A stretch of 64,000 bases of DNA from Erinaceus europaeus (GCF_950295315.1 NC_080172.1:81239118-81303117), one strand, 5' to 3'; counted from the first letter of the stretch, positions 20,872 through 33,284 are shown. Numbers and translations are program-made. Notes: generated from the sequence alone by a model not told the origin.

Positions 20872-21105
20872 TTGTTGATCCAAGTTGAGGGAAAGGTCCT
20901 ATGGGGGTCCACAAAGGGATCTGTTGTGTTGATCCTGATAGAGATGACTAGTAACAATGGAGAGAGGGATTTATTCGAGGTCTAGGCTCATCATATCTGC
21001 TTGGGAATCTCAGGACTCCCCAACTAGGGCCCCAGCAGATGGGGTGGCCTGATAATGACTAAAGAGTCATTGTTAAACTATGCCAGTCTCTTGCCCTCAA
21101 TAAAG
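20872..21105 (-). mobile_element. Older long L1 3' UTR, host of the nested insertion
   Basis: Matches 11265-11510 in sequence and orientation (TTGTTGATCCAAGTTGAGGG, GGGGTGGCCTGATAATGACT). The left remainder of the same copy ends at 19827. Confidence 0.75.
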
Positions 21106-21117
21106 GAAACGTGAACA

Positions 21118-21310
21118 TATTGGGACCTGGGCAATAGCTCATCTGACAGTGTTATATTGTTATGTGTGAATATCCAGGTTTGTGCAACTCCCCCACCCAG
21201 CCATCTCATGTTTCATGAGCAGTGAAGCAGTACTACATCTCTCTCTCTCTCTCTCTCTCTCTGCATTTCCTATTAATTTCATTATATATCTATCCAATAA
21301 ATAAATAAAT
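21118..21310 (+). repeat. Diverged SINE subfamily A with (CT)n
   Basis: GGGACCTGGGCAATAGCTC head, TCATGAGCAGTGAAGCAGTAC body, (CT)n at 21239-21262, then (AAAT)n tail. Confidence 0.65.
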
Positions 21311-21540
21311 AAATTATGCAAACGAACACCTTTTATTTGGAGTGGGGATTGTGGGCAATGACCCCCCCAAAAGTTTTGTGAGCAGTGGAATAGTGCCTTG
21401 GTGTTTCTCATTCTTTGTATTTCTCTGCCACTGTTTCTAACCTTCAGAGAGAGAGCTAGTGCATTCCTACTAGGAGTAATGAAATCATAAAGGCTCAAAG
21501 CTCTAGCAACATGCCTGATAGTAAATATACAAAGGAAGAA

Positions 21541-21580
21541 GTAGAAGAAGAAGAAGGAAAAGAAGAAGGAGGAGGAGAAA
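21541..21580 (+). repeat. (GAA)n/(GGA)n purine tract
   Basis: GAAGAAGAAGAAGG-type low-complexity run. Confidence 0.85.
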
Positions 21581-21835
21581 CTAGAACATATTGTGTGTAG
21601 TTCAGTACCTGCTTCTTATTAGTGACTATAAATACAGCTGAGGATAATAGTTTTTTTTATACAGCTAACCCTAAGTCTCATATACAGAGAAACACATTTG
21701 CACATAACACATGAACACATATAATCACACATTCAGCCCCATTCAGAAAGGACCCAATATTAATAATTCCTGCCTCTCTATATATTTCATTTAATTTGTC
21801 TTCATATGATTTTCCATGAAAAAATTCTTACATTC

Positions 21836-22135
21836 CTTTTTTTGCCATCAGGGTTATTGCTGGGGTTTGCTGTATGAATAATGAATTCACTTCTCCAGTG
21901 CCAGTGGTCTTTTCCTTTTTTTTCCTTCTTCTAATTAGATAGGACAGAGAAAAATTGAGTAGGGGAAGGAGACAGAGGGACAGACAGTGAGAAAGAAATA
22001 TATACTCCTGCTGATATAATTCACTGTTTGTGAAGAGTCCCCCTTGCAGATGGGGAGCAAGGGTTTAAACTTGGGTCTTTGCACATAGTAACATGCATAC
22101 TCTTAACAAGTGTGCCACCACCTGCCTCCCCCAAT
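21836..22135 (-). repeat. Long SINE, antisense
   Basis: CATCAGGGTTATTGCTGGGG at the left end, AATTAGATAGGACAGAG in the middle, GCAGATGGGGAGCAAGGGTTT (B-box side) and GCCACCACCTGCCTCCC at the tRNA head. Confidence 0.85.
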
Positions 22136-22139
22136 TCTT

Positions 22140-23335
22140 GTATTTCAGTCTTCAGTAACTTTTTCAAAACCTCTTTACATGGGGTTTTAAATTTGAAAAA
22201 TGATGTTTTAAGGAAGAGAAAAAAATAACAGAGATTATTTTCCTTTACCAATAATTTTCACAATTTTTATGTATGTTGCTATAAATTATAAATAGTTAAG
22301 AAATGAATATTATATAGTGTCCCTTAGATTAAATGGCCACAAAGTTCTTTATTGTAGGAATCACTATTATCGGCTCTAGAGAGCTTGAATAAATCAAGAA
22401 CTGAGTAGATTCTCAGCCCTAAAGTGATAACATATAGGGAGATAGATACTTCCCCGCTTACATCTAAAACAACCGTTCTATAAACTTGTGTCTGTTATTC
22501 TGTTATAGGGCACTCTGGAAAGACGTACCCTAGAGCCCTGACTCTGAACTACAGAATACCTTCTGCTCTGACAGATGGGGACCTGACAAGCTGTGGTTGC
22601 CATCAATACAATGCAAATGTGAATTCTCTTTACAGCTTTGGACAGTGTTCTTTTATGGCACCAGAGGACTGGTTTTAAGCCCTCAGGAGTGCTACCAGAG
22701 GAGTGGATGTCCTCATTTCTCTGAAGTCTCCACCCCACTCTGTGCTCCCTGTCTGGAGCCAGATAATAAATATAATCCCAAAAACAAACAAAAGATTTTG
22801 CTTGCTGGCCAAATTTCAGATCAATAGAGCAGTTGGGATGGAGCCAAGATTCAGAAGCTTGCATGGTGAGAGAGGCTACAGATCATTAAAGATGAACAGA
22901 GCCATAAAACACCAACACAATTGGCTCAACCAATTGCAGTGCTTTTGGCAGGCACTGCACAAAGGACAAAGACTGAATGTTCCTGGAAACTAGCACAACC
23001 TTCTCGAACAGTGTGGATAAGGTTCCTTTAAGTATTCTTCAAGGTATGTTGTGATCCCTCACAGGTAATCTCTTTGCTTCTATGAATGACTGAAACGGTA
23101 TATTCTGGGTGCTTTGGAGCTCTATGTTCATCATAAACAATCTGTTTACATAGTACCCATTAAATACAAAGTCCTAGGGTAAGTCCACTGTTCTATTTTC
23201 TATACCTGAATATTTGTTTTGTCTTTTCTGACTTCATGTACTGAAATCATATAGTGTGTACTCTTTCATGTCTGGATTCTTTAATTCTATAGTCTTTTTA
23301 ACTGCTGAGTAGTACTCTACTAAGTATATGTCCCT
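22140..23335. other. Intergenic sequence
   Basis: No gene or repeat confidently recognised. A weak L1-like block lies near 23190-23330 (TACTGAAATCATATAGTGTG, GCTGAGTAGTACTC). Confidence 0.4.
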
Positions 23336-23339
23336 TGAA

Positions 23340-23475
23340 GAATTCCTCCTCCTCCTCCTCCTTCTCCCTCTCCTAGGTCTTCTCCTCCCCCCTCCTCCTG
23401 CCTCCTCCTCCTCCCAATCCTCTACCTCTTCCCAATCCTCCTCCTCTTCCTTTCCTCCTCCTTCTTCCTTTTCTG
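23340..23475 (+). repeat. Polypyrimidine (CTC/CTT)n tract
   Basis: About 135 bases almost entirely C and T, built from CTCCTC units. Could form triplex DNA; likely a hypervariable locus. Confidence 0.9.
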
Positions 23476-23584
23476 TATTTAAAAGAATTGAATGAGTGAT
23501 TTAATTGCATTGTTAAAGGCTTCCCTTCCTAATTCTAAGTATTTTCATAGGGGATCCCCCAGTATCTTAAACTTCTTTTGTTCT

Positions 23585-24265
23585 TAACATTTTTTTGTAA
23601 CTTTTATTTATAAAATTGAAACACTAACAAGATCATAAGATAAGCATGGTACAATTCTATACAGTTCCTGCCACCAGAATTCCATATCCCACCTCCTCCC
23701 CTGATAGCTTTCCTATCTTTATCCTTCCAAGAGTATGGACCCAGAGTCATTACGGGTACAGAGGTGGAAGGTCTGGCTTCTGTAATTGCTTCTCTGCTGA
23801 ACATGGGCATTGACAGGTTGATCCATACTCCCAGCCTGTTTCTCTCTTTCCCTAGTGGGGCAAAGCTCTGGGCATCATGGTAGCATCCAGAACCTGGTGG
23901 CTGAAAAAGAGTTAACATATAAAGCAGAAAAAACTGTTGACTAGTTCTGAGCCCAAAGGCTAGAATATTGCAGATGAAGATTTGGGATCTCCATTTTGGG
24001 AAAAAAAAAATTGTAGGTCTATTTTAGGTATATTCAAAGGGGCTCATGACTTTACTAGTTTGATATGCAGGTGAACCCAAGTTATTGTCTGGGGAGATGA
24101 TGTCTTGACTGGAAAAAGGGCTAGAAAACTAAATCAGGGAAGATAGTAGCTCCCAAATATGGGAAAAGTGTATAAATATTGTTGACTGTATACCCCATTT
24201 GATCTGGGGCCCATATTCAGCATAGCAACCTATGTAACCTCTGCTCACATTCTGTGGTCACAAGT
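23585..24265 (-). mobile_element. 5'-truncated L1, long 3' UTR
   Basis: T-rich left edge, then the shared 3' block (ATTGCTTCTCTGCTGAACAT, GGTTGATCCATACTCCCAGC), continuing to GGGGCCCATATTCAGC near 24205. Confidence 0.85.
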
Positions 24266-24267
24266 AG

Positions 24268-24482
24268 AAATGTTGGTGGTGCACCTGGTGGTGTACCTGG
24301 TTAAGCGCTCTCATTACAGTGCACAAGGACCCAGGTTCAAGTTCCTGGTCCCCACCTGCAGGGGGAAAGCTTCACAAGTGGTGAAGCAGGGCTGCAGGTG
24401 TCTGTCTCTTATCCTTTCTATCTTCCCCTCACCTCTCAATTTCTCTCTGTCTCTATCTAATAATGAAAATAAAAATTTCAAC
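24268..24482 (+). repeat. SINE subfamily A
   Basis: GTGCACCTGG head, GGACCCAGGTTCAAGTTCC B box, CCACCTGCAGGGGGAAAGC body, ATAATGAAAATAAAAATTT tail. Confidence 0.9.
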
Positions 24483-24509
24483 TTTTAGTCAGAAAAATAA
24501 TAAGGCATG

Positions 24510-24950
24510 CAACCGAGAAGCATGTGGGCCATTTGGGCAAAGGTGGTTGACTCCATGTGGAAGCTGATGCCTATGTTTATTCACTGCCGGGTCCTAGTGG
24601 AACTGGGGTTCAGAGCCCTCTGGTCATCTTCCCCTAACATTTTTCTTTCTGGACCAAAGTTTCTTTTGGAGCAAAGAAAGAAGGAGTTCTGGTTTCTATA
24701 ACTACTTCTCTGCTGGGCATGTATGCTGGCCAGTCAATTCATATCTTCATCCTTTTTCTCAGAGTCCACAGGCAGAGCCACTACACCAGCCCGGCAGTCT
24801 GCTCTTCATCCTTTTTCTATCTAGTAAGTTAGGACTCTGGACAGGTGTGGTTCTGGGCCACATTGCTGAGATCATCTGCCTAAGGAGATCAGGATGGTAA
24901 CATAGTAACATTTGGAACTTGGCTGAAAGTCAGTGAAGCAGTACACAGCT
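24510..24950 (-). mobile_element. Old relative of the long L1 3' UTR
   Basis: Shares GAGTTCTGGTTTCTATAAC, TTCTCTGCTGGGCATG and GGGCCACATTGCTGAGATC with the young copies but is much diverged. Compare 46400-46950. Confidence 0.55.
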
Positions 24951-25211
24951 TTTGTATGTTTCTCTAGTCTAATTTACATTGGGACTGATCTCTGTCCCTC
25001 TGTCTCTACTTCCCTTTCAATCTCTCTCTGTTTCTATCCAATAAAAATTTAAAAGGAGCACTTTTTAAAAGTAAAAAATAAAACAACTTTTGAAACTGAC
25101 AGAAACTTGCTCTACTGGCTGGAAATAGAGTTAACACTAATTATTTTCCACAATGTTATTGTTGCAAAACACATATCCGTACTTCGATGTGTATTTAAAA
25201 ATAAAGCACTG

Positions 25212-25500
25212 GGGGGGGAAGTCGGGCAATAGCGCAGCTGCTTAAGTGCAATTGGCGCAAAGCAAGGACTGGCATAAGGATCCCAATTCAAGCCCCTGGA
25301 TCCCAACCTGCAGGGGGATCTCTTCACAAGCGGTGAAGCTGGTCTGCAGGTGTCTATCTCTCTTCCCCTCTGTTTTCCCCTCCTCTCTCCATTTCTCTCT
25401 GTCCTATCCAACAGCAGCGACATCAATAATAACTACAACAATAAAACAACAAGGGCAACAAAAGGGAATAAATAATAAAATAAAATAAAATAAAATAAAG
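25212..25500 (+). repeat. SINE subfamily B, first of a tandem pair
   Basis: AGTCGGGCAATAGCGCAGC head (A box), CCTGCAGGGGGATCTCTTC and GCGGTGAAGCTGGTCTGCAG body, and a microsatellite-like AAAAT tail. A second copy of the same subfamily and strand follows immediately. Confidence 0.9.
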
Positions 25501-25502
25501 CC

Positions 25503-25825
25503 CTGTGAGTCGGGCAGTAGCACAGCGGGTAAAGCACAGGTGGCACAAAGCACAAGGACTAGCATAAGGACCCGGGTTAGAGCCCCCCCCCACCCACCTG
25601 CAGGGGAATCACTTCACAAGCGGTGAAGCAGGTCTGCAGGTGTCTGTCTTCCTCTGCCCTTCTCTGTCTTCCCCTCCTCTCTCCATTTCTCTCTGTCCTA
25701 TCCAACAAAGACGACATCAATAACAACAACAATGATAACTACAACAATAAAACAACAAGGGCAACAAAAGAGAATAAGTAAATATTAAAATATAATTTAA
25801 AAAAAATAAGTAAAATAAAGTCCTT
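25503..25825 (+). repeat. SINE subfamily B, second of a tandem pair
   Basis: GAGTCGGGCAGTAGCACAGC head and GGTTAGAGCCC B box, full body and A-rich tail. The AATAAAG-C-CCT type flanks around both copies suggest insertion at, or into the tail of, the first SINE. Confidence 0.9.
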
Positions 25826-26499
25826 TTTCATCCCTGTCCAAAAATGTCTGTATTTACTTACCAGAATAACAGTTAAACAATTAGAAGAAAAAAAATTCTA
25901 TGATATATTTATAAAATTTGGAGTTATAGCAATCATGGCCCTAGTTTAAATTTTTTATATTTCAGTATCACTACAAATGTTCCTCAAATTGTGAGTTTTT
26001 CCTATTAATATGTGCAAAAAGATACAATGCTGAACTGTATTTTTCCTTGACTTTGAAATATTGCCAGGGTTTTTTTGTTGTTGTTGTTTATATAAAAAAT
26101 GAAAAGCATAGCAAGTGACTTGATTATATTATAATCATATCAGAATTTAAATATTTATATACACACACCCACATATATAAAACTAATTTATTCTGTCATA
26201 AAATTTACTTCTTTGATGTATATCTTAGATGTTTTTGTTTTCTCTAAACTCAAAGATAAGCATCTAGTAAAACTTTAGCCGTGCCTGATAGCAAGCAAAG
26301 AAAAATTATAGTTACACATTCTAACCTATTATAAGGAACTGAGACACCTAGAAAGAAAAAGAATCACCCATATTCTGAAAATAGAAAATACACTATAATT
26401 ACGAGGTGATGTAATATAATGGTATGTTAGAATTTGCATCATGTATTTGATAGTTAATTTCTATGCATGGATTATTTTTCTTAATTATCATTTTATTGG
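25826..26499. other. AT-rich intergenic sequence
   Basis: Nothing recognised. Confidence 0.5.
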
Positions 26500-27400
26500 G
26501 AGGCTGATGGTTTACAGCACAGCTGTTGACACACAGGTAAAATTTCTAATCTTGTCATCATGGGTGTCTGTAAAACACTCTGTAAATCTCCAGATTATAT
26601 CTTTTTCCATCACCACACATCAGAACCTCAAAGTCCCCCCTTCACCTGACCATCTTCTTCCACTCTTGTGCCAGAGACCTCAACTTTGGTGCAATACGCT
26701 AAACCAGTTCAAGGTTCACTTTGCATTTTGCTTTCTATTCTTGTTGAGAGCATCCCTTCTCTTTCTGGTTTATCTTACATAACTTGATTTCCTCAAGCTC
26801 CATCCAAGATGAGGTGAAGAGGACGACTTTATCATTTTTGGTAGTTGAATAATATATCACAACTTTCTTACCCACTCATCTGTTGTTGGACACCTAAATG
26901 CTCCCATGTTTTATTATTTTATTATTATTATTACAAATTCTGCTGTTCTGAACACAAGTGTACACAGACCTCTTTGCAAGGGTGTATTTGTTTCCTAAAG
27001 GTATATCCCCAAGAGAGGAATTGTTGGTCATAGGGGAACTATATTTTTAGCCTTCTGAGAGTTCTCCAGAATGCTTTCCATAAGGATGGGACCAATTTAC
27101 ATTCCCATCAGCAGTGCAGGAAGATTCCTTTACCCCTGCAACTCTTCATTTGTTGTTAATGTCCTTTCTGATGTTTGACATTCTCACAGGAATGAAGTGC
27201 TATGTCATTATTGTCTTTATTTGCATTTATCTGATAATCAGTGACTGACACATTTTTATATGTCTGTTAGCTCTTTAGGTCTCTCTCATGAACGTTCTGT
27301 CTATATCCTCCCTCCACTTCTGAATGGGCTCATGTTTTAAGTATACGAAGGTGCTGCTGGCATCTTGTACTTGTATAAGGTCACTTCTTCCTGGCTGGTG
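26500..27400 (-). mobile_element. Old L1 3' end, antisense
   Basis: GGCTGATGGTTTACAGCAC and the older 3' UTR block, then ACTCATCTGTTGTTGGACACC and GGGACCAATTTACATTCCC, which are ORF2 C-terminal sequence in antisense. Confidence 0.75.
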
Positions 27401-27404
27401 TCTT

Positions 27405-27590
27405 TATCCTCTTTTCTTCAGTAGGGGTTGGGAGAGAGACAGAGACAGAGAAACAGAGAGATAATGTATAATACTAGAACTTCCATAGGTGCAATGGTAT
27501 TCACCTGTGTTGTTGGGTCTCAAACCCAGATTGCATGCATGGAAAGGCACACATTCTACCAGGTAAACTTCTAGGTTTATACAACTGAAA
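27405..27590 (-). repeat. SINE, antisense, diverged
   Basis: Purine-rich GAGAGAGACAGAGACAGAG stretch, then TGGGTCTCAAACCCAGATT (B box side) and a degraded head. Confidence 0.6.
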
Positions 27591-28287
27591 AAGTACATTC
27601 TAACATTTGGAAATAAAAAACATATTTTATATTCATTTGTTTATTGATTTAAAGAACTCCAGTGAACCCTGTCGTAAATCATATGAATACTTTATACTAT
27701 AAATTATTTCTATTTTTTCTTAAATTTGGAAACATAAATACTTATAAATTTCTCACAAAGTGAATGAGAGCTAACTAAATCTTTACTCCCATATTGTAAT
27801 ATTATTATAATGTAGTATTATAAAAAGCAACACTGTGTATTTCTGTATTATTGAAGAAATAAATAATATCCATTAGCTCCTCTACACACTTACTGGTATT
27901 TCTCTAAAATTGGAATTTTTTTTGTATTTAGAGAGATAGTTTAGAGCAGACTAATTAGGAAATTTTTATATATTCAAGCCATGGTTTAATCTTGTTCACA
28001 TGGCTCTAAATATGTAGAAAAGATAATTTGAAAACTAAGTCAATTTCCAAATATATCCAGAAATAGAGAATTAGGATTAGATGGCAAAAGGAGGAATTTA
28101 TACATTTCACAGAATCCTCTTTAACAGACACATTCACAGCAACCCAAGAGGAAGAGAAAGGAGATGATTTATGGGCAGTCTTCAGAGGGGCAGTAGGATA
28201 TTCAATACAGTGAGGAAATTCAAATATTGGAAGATGACTAGCTGGATTAAACTTATCTATTTGAAGACATTTTCTGACCTAAATGAG

Positions 28288-28324
<37 letters not shown>

Positions 28325-29660
28325 ATATATATATATATATATCATATATATATATATATATATCATATATATATATATGAAAAAGTAACTAGCATTTGTA
28401 TCTTAATAGACAGTATATACACAGACTAAAGAGATGACTTAACACAATGAGTCTGGAACAATAATTCATGGTAAAAACAACAACAACAAAAAGAATCAAG
28501 TCAAGATTTCTTAAAAAGACAAATCCACTGGGGGCAGATGTTCACCAAGGTCATCAACAGAAATACAGAGAAATAAACAGATGAAGAAACCAGTGGATGT
28601 CAGGAAGCTTCAGCTATTCCAATTAGATAGTTATCTTGGCAGGAAAAGTGGAGACTGGGACCAGAAGCAGACATGTGAATGCTTAAGCAGGCTGACTAGC
28701 CAACTTCTGGGCTAGAGCCATGAGGAACAGGATTCTGGGTTAAATTGTGTACCAATTAGGATATAAGTCTGCTATGTCTGACCTCACTCTTGGACTGTTT
28801 TCCTAGGCATCTGAATTATGCCTTCACCTTCAAACTCATATAAAATTCTGCTCCTCTTTATCTGGCAGTATTTTTCTAACTATGTCATTTTGTCTTAGCC
28901 ATAACTTTCTAAACACCCATGCTTTTGCTACCAGAAATTGGCTTTGTACTTTGACTTTATTCATTTGTCTTGCTTTCATTTACACTTCTAACCTTTTCCA
29001 TGACTTAATTCAGGATTCCTAGAGGGTGCTTTCCTTTCTTATGCCAAGAAACTTCAAACAAACCATTATACGTCTGTGCCCATATCTAGTAATAGATTCT
29101 ATCAATCCACCCATCCTTTAATTGAAAGGAAATAAAATAGATGGTTTGTTAACTTACTTAAAACTGGCTCAGTTAAGATTGAAATTAAAATGTAAGTATC
29201 TCATAAATACAAAGGATGTAAAGGCACTGATGTAAAGAACTTTATATTTCATTTAATTCACAGGGCAGTACACAAGTAGTATTGTGTCTGTGTAGAGGTA
29301 TAACAACTTAAGTATAGATAGAGTAACTAGCCAAACGTAAGTTCTGGAACTTCTAAATTATGATGCTGAGTATCAGACCCAAATTTATTGAATATTATTA
29401 AATAATCATGTTCTTTCTGATACACTGTGAATATGATTTTTCTTCCACAATCTCTGCTTTAGATTCTAAAAAATAATGAAATAAAATTCATTGGATTAGA
29501 GAAAAGGGATCTAAAGTGGTCTAGTATTTTGTTATATCTTATCTACTCTCATCCCTCACACAGGTGGGAAGTTCAGGCAAAATCAATAGCTAATATTCCT
29601 CAAAACCAGAAATATCATTTCTAGATACATATTAAATAGAAATATAATAAGTATTATGAA
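27591..29660. other. AT-rich intergenic sequence with a TA repeat
   Basis: No gene or dispersed repeat recognised except the TA tract at 28289-28379. Confidence 0.5.
28289..28379 (+). repeat. (TA)n microsatellite with regular GA/TC interruptions
   Basis: TA runs punctuated by one TGATA and two ATCATA units, giving a larger self-complementary structure. Confidence 0.95.
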
Positions 29661-29667
29661 GATATAT

Positions 29668-29815
29668 ATATGGCTGGGGAGACAGCATAATGGTTATGCA
29701 AAATGACTTTCATGCCTAGGGTTCCAAGGTCTCCATGTTCAGTCCCCAGCACCACCATAAACTGGAGCTATCCAGTCCTCTGGTCTCTCTGTATCTCTCA
29801 CTAAAATAAAAAATA
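29668..29815 (+). repeat. tRNA-like SINE, subfamily C
   Basis: GGCTGGGGAGACAGCATAAT head, GGTTATGCAAAATGAC, GTTCAGTCCCCAGCACCACC (B-box region), CTGGTCTCTCTGTATCTC and an A-rich tail. A type distinct from subfamilies A and B. Confidence 0.75.
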
Positions 29816-30074
29816 TATGTATTTTTAAAAAGAAAGATATATGCTCCCCATCATCATAGCACAATTATTATGAGTGGTCAGAATAGGGAAACATGTTATA
29901 CAGTCATATTATTCGTCTGGAATATCATTTGATTTTTGTGTGTTTTATGTACATATACACATACATTTTCTGTTACTACTGATCAGTGTTACATTAACTA
30001 CTACTACTACTATGTTATACAGCCATATCATTCCTCTGGAATATCATTTGATTTTATCATACCATGAAAAAACA

Positions 30075-30300
30075 TGTAGGGGTTGGGCAGTGGTATGACC
30101 AGTTGAACACATAAGTTCAAATCCTCATTTCCCACCTTAAAAGAAAAAGCTTTACTAGTGGTAAAACAGTAGTTCAGGTCTTAGTCTCTCTTTTTCTCTG
30201 TGTGTGTCTGTGTGCGTGTGTGTGTGTTTGTGTGTGTGTGTGTTTGTGTCTATTTTGTGTTTCCTTAAGTTCTTTAATAATCCTTATCTCTGTATTATTA
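30075..30300 (+). repeat. Diverged SINE subfamily A with GT repeat
   Basis: GGGGTTGGGCAGTGGTATG head, GTTCAAATCC B box, AAGCTTTACTAGTGGTAAAAC body; its CT stretch has become a GT microsatellite (30199-30250). Confidence 0.7.
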
Positions 30301-30309
30301 AATGACATA

Positions 30310-30838
30310 AAAAATGATTAAGACAAGTATTGTATGGGAAATCCAAAACATGGGATTTTCAAAGAAAGACAAGCTCCCAACTAACTTGTTTATAATAATA
30401 ATTTTCTACTGGCTATTTAAATTCTAAGACTATATGGGACCTTTCCCATCCTTTTAAAATCAGTATTTGTCCCAGTCCTGGAACCTCTGGGACATTACTT
30501 ATATTTCTTGATGCCCCTCCTTTTGATCCCTTACCCTGGTATACCACTTCTACTGACCTCAACTAAATCAGTGCAACCAGTGCTCCATTATTCTTCCACT
30601 GCCTTTTTGCTTCAGATTGTATCCAGAGACTCCAAGCCTGAGATGTCAACCTTCCAATAATCTGCCACCAAGTTGCAGATGCTACTATGATTCCATTTTG
30701 AGCTTCCTGGGCAGACAACCTCACCAGTGTGTCCTGGAACCTCTCTGGACCCCTCCCCACTAGGGAGAGATAGAAACAGTCTGACAGTATGGATCACCAA
30801 TGCCCATGTCCAAGGGAGAAGCAATTATAGAAGTCGAC
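30310..30838 (+). mobile_element. Old L1, long 3' UTR, lacking its 3' end
   Basis: Runs from GGAAATCCAAAACATGGG through TGTCCCAGTCCTGGAACC to AGCAATTATAGAAGT, then breaks off before the poly(A) end and meets an inverted fragment. Confidence 0.7.
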
Positions 30839-31000
30839 ACATTGCTGAGGTTGTCTGCCCAGGGAACTCAGGATGTCATCATGGTAGCGTCTGCAACTTG
30901 GTGGCTGAAAGGCAGTAAGATATAAAGCAGAACAAAGTGTCAAAACAAACTCATTGAACTTGCCCATTTCCATGCCCTCTCCAGCCCCCCCATCTCTTTT
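30839..31000 (-). mobile_element. Inverted fragment of the same L1 3' UTR region
   Basis: ACATTGCTGAGGTTGTCTGC and GGTAGCGTCTGCAACTTGG are antisense to 30657-30735. Because the two pieces overlap in element coordinates, this is an inverted duplication or second insertion, not simple twin priming. Confidence 0.65.
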
Positions 31001-31440
31001 GGTATCTGTCATTCACATTTTGTTGAAAGTGTTAGTGTTATGAAGGAATAGGGTGAAAGGCACTTACTCTTTTTTTTTTGAACCACAGTTCTTCTTGGAT
31101 TTACAATCCTTATTTTGTTCATTTGAACTGCTTATTATGGTAATGATACCTTAAATATTCCCTAGACAAATAGGTTGTTGGAAGCACTGAGCTTTATCAC
31201 TCTATTTAAAATATTTTCATTTTTCATATTCAAATGAAATTTAAATAAATGGAATATTTCTGAAGAAAGCATAAAGTTCTTATTTCATTTTTCAGAATAT
31301 GAAATGAGGGGAGAACTAGCCACTGAAGTAACATAAACATCAGGAAAATTGAGTTGTGGGAGAAAGTTTTATTTTTTTAATTTTATTGAAGTATGTTTAT
31401 TTCCAAAGAAGTATTTTTAGCTATGTGGTTCACTAAAACC

Positions 31441-31443
<3 letters not shown>

Positions 31444-31482
<39 letters not shown>
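31444..31482 (+). repeat. (TA)n microsatellite
   Basis: Pure TA tract of about 39 bases. Confidence 0.97.
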
Positions 31483-31483
<1 letters not shown>

Positions 31484-31654
31484 TTTATTTTTGACTTGTC
31501 ATTTGTTCCTAGATTATTTAATGTTAATTCTAGCTATATAGATACAAAATTTATTACTATACTTACTGTATTTATACTACATACAGTATTCATGCACATA
31601 CTGTGTTCAATAAATGTTATCAAGTAGACTGCTTTATCATTAATTATATTTCTT

Positions 31655-31850
31655 TTTTTAAGTTTATTTATGTTAATAGGATAGAGAGAAACTGACAGGG
31701 AAAAGGGAGATAGGGAGAAAAAGAGAGACATCTGCAACATTTTTACACGGTTTGCAAAGCCTCCCCACTATAGGTGGGGTCTGGGGGATTAGGCCCTGGA
31801 TCCTTGCATATTGAAATATGTGTGTTCAATCCAGTGCACCACCGCCAACC
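31655..31850 (-). repeat. SINE subfamily A, antisense
   Basis: ATAGGATAGAGAGAAACTGAC, TTTGCAAAGCCTCCCC, GGATTAGGCCCTGGATCC and GTGCACCACCGCCAACCC read from tail to head. Confidence 0.75.
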
Positions 31851-31904
31851 CTGTGATTATATTTCTGTACCTTATTAAAATTATATTTAATATCTAGAAA
31901 TGTT

Positions 31905-32073
31905 ATTTTAAAAGTTTATTTTTTATTACCTTTATTTATTTATTGGATAGAGGCAGCCAGAAATTGAGGGAAGGGGGAGGATAGAGAGGAAGAAAGGCAG
32001 AGAGACACCTGTGGCACTGCTTCACTACTCGTAAAGTTTTCCTCCTTCAGGTGGGGACCTGGGACCCGGTGTC
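31905..32073 (-). repeat. SINE subfamily A, antisense, head missing
   Basis: TTATTGGATAGAGGCAGCCAG, CTGTGGCACTGCTTCACTAC, CAGGTGGGGACCTGGGACC; breaks off at the B box, where L1 sequence resumes. Confidence 0.7.
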
Positions 32074-32077
32074 AGAT

Positions 32078-32792
32078 TTGGATATAGAACTAGAAAGCTC
32101 TATCAGGAAAGAGGTAGCTCTCAAATATTGGGAAAGTACATGACTACTGTTAGCTGTAAACACCATCAGTCTGATCTGGGACCCATGTCTATTCATATTC
32201 ACCACAGGAGCCTGTGTAACCAACCTCTGCATCCCTGTAGTTCTAAGCTTGCATTCCATGGGCATAGGTAAGAACATTCTAGGCTGCATACATTTCAGGA
32301 TCTGTCTTCCTCATACTTCCTGGCGGAGTATGTTGACCCAGCCTCTCTTTGGAAGTGGGGCAGTCCCTAATATTGTTGTTCCAACTCGAGGGCAAGGTCC
32401 TGTACAGGCCCACAAAAGGGTCCACTATGTTTTTCCTAATGGAAATGATTAGTGACAGTGGAGAGAGAGATCTGTTAGAGGTGTAGGACCATGATATCTA
32501 TATGAGAATCTCAGGATTCCCTGACTAGGACCCTGAATAATAGGGTGGCCTGCTAGTGTCCAAAAGAGCCATTATCAAAGTATGCTAGTCTCTTCCTCTC
32601 ATTCAGCTTTTGTAGTCCTTACTTTGTCTGACAAATTTAGCCTTAGAGTGATTAAGGGTAGTGAGTTAGAAAGTAGATGAGGGGGGTATCAGAGTCTAAG
32701 TAGAAACTCTTTGATTACTTTATGGTACCTTCTTTAGGTCTTTCTACCAGCTTGCTGCACTTATTGAGTCTCTGCAAACTATTGTGCACTAT
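32078..32792 (-). mobile_element. L1 long 3' UTR, 3' part of a twin-primed insertion
   Basis: Matches 10960-11700 in the same orientation and runs up to CTATTGTGCACTATT, where the strand of the L1 sequence flips. Confidence 0.75.
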
Positions 32793-33284
32793 TAACCAGG
32801 AAACAACCTAGGTGCCAAACAACAGGTGAATAGCTGAGAAAGCGGTGGTATAATACACAATGGAATACTACTCATCTATTAAGAATAATGAACCCATCTT
32901 TTCTGATCCATCTAGGATGGAGCTAGAAGAAATTATGTTAAGTGAGGTAAGTTAGAAAGAGAAAGATGAGTATGTGATGATCCCACTCATAAATATAAGT
33001 TGATGAAGAAGAATAGAAAGGGAAACACAAAGCAGAATTTCACTCATTTTGGAGTATTGCACCAAAGTAAGAAAACCTCTGGGTGGAGGGTGAAGGTAGA
33101 TTTTCAGCTCTACCAAAAGGGGGAAAGGATAGGGGGTTAGAAATACAGAACTTTGGTGGTGGGAATGGTGTTAATACTTACTCCTATTAACATCTTAAAA
33201 TCACTAGTCAGTATGAGATGGGAAAAATACATTGAATGTCTTGAACTTTTTGATGCATAGACCCTAGTTCTGAATATATATTCC

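Noticed and set aside
22478..22864. 128-codon minus-strand frame as a gene
   Set aside because: No recognisable domain, no splice or promoter context, and length within chance for this region.
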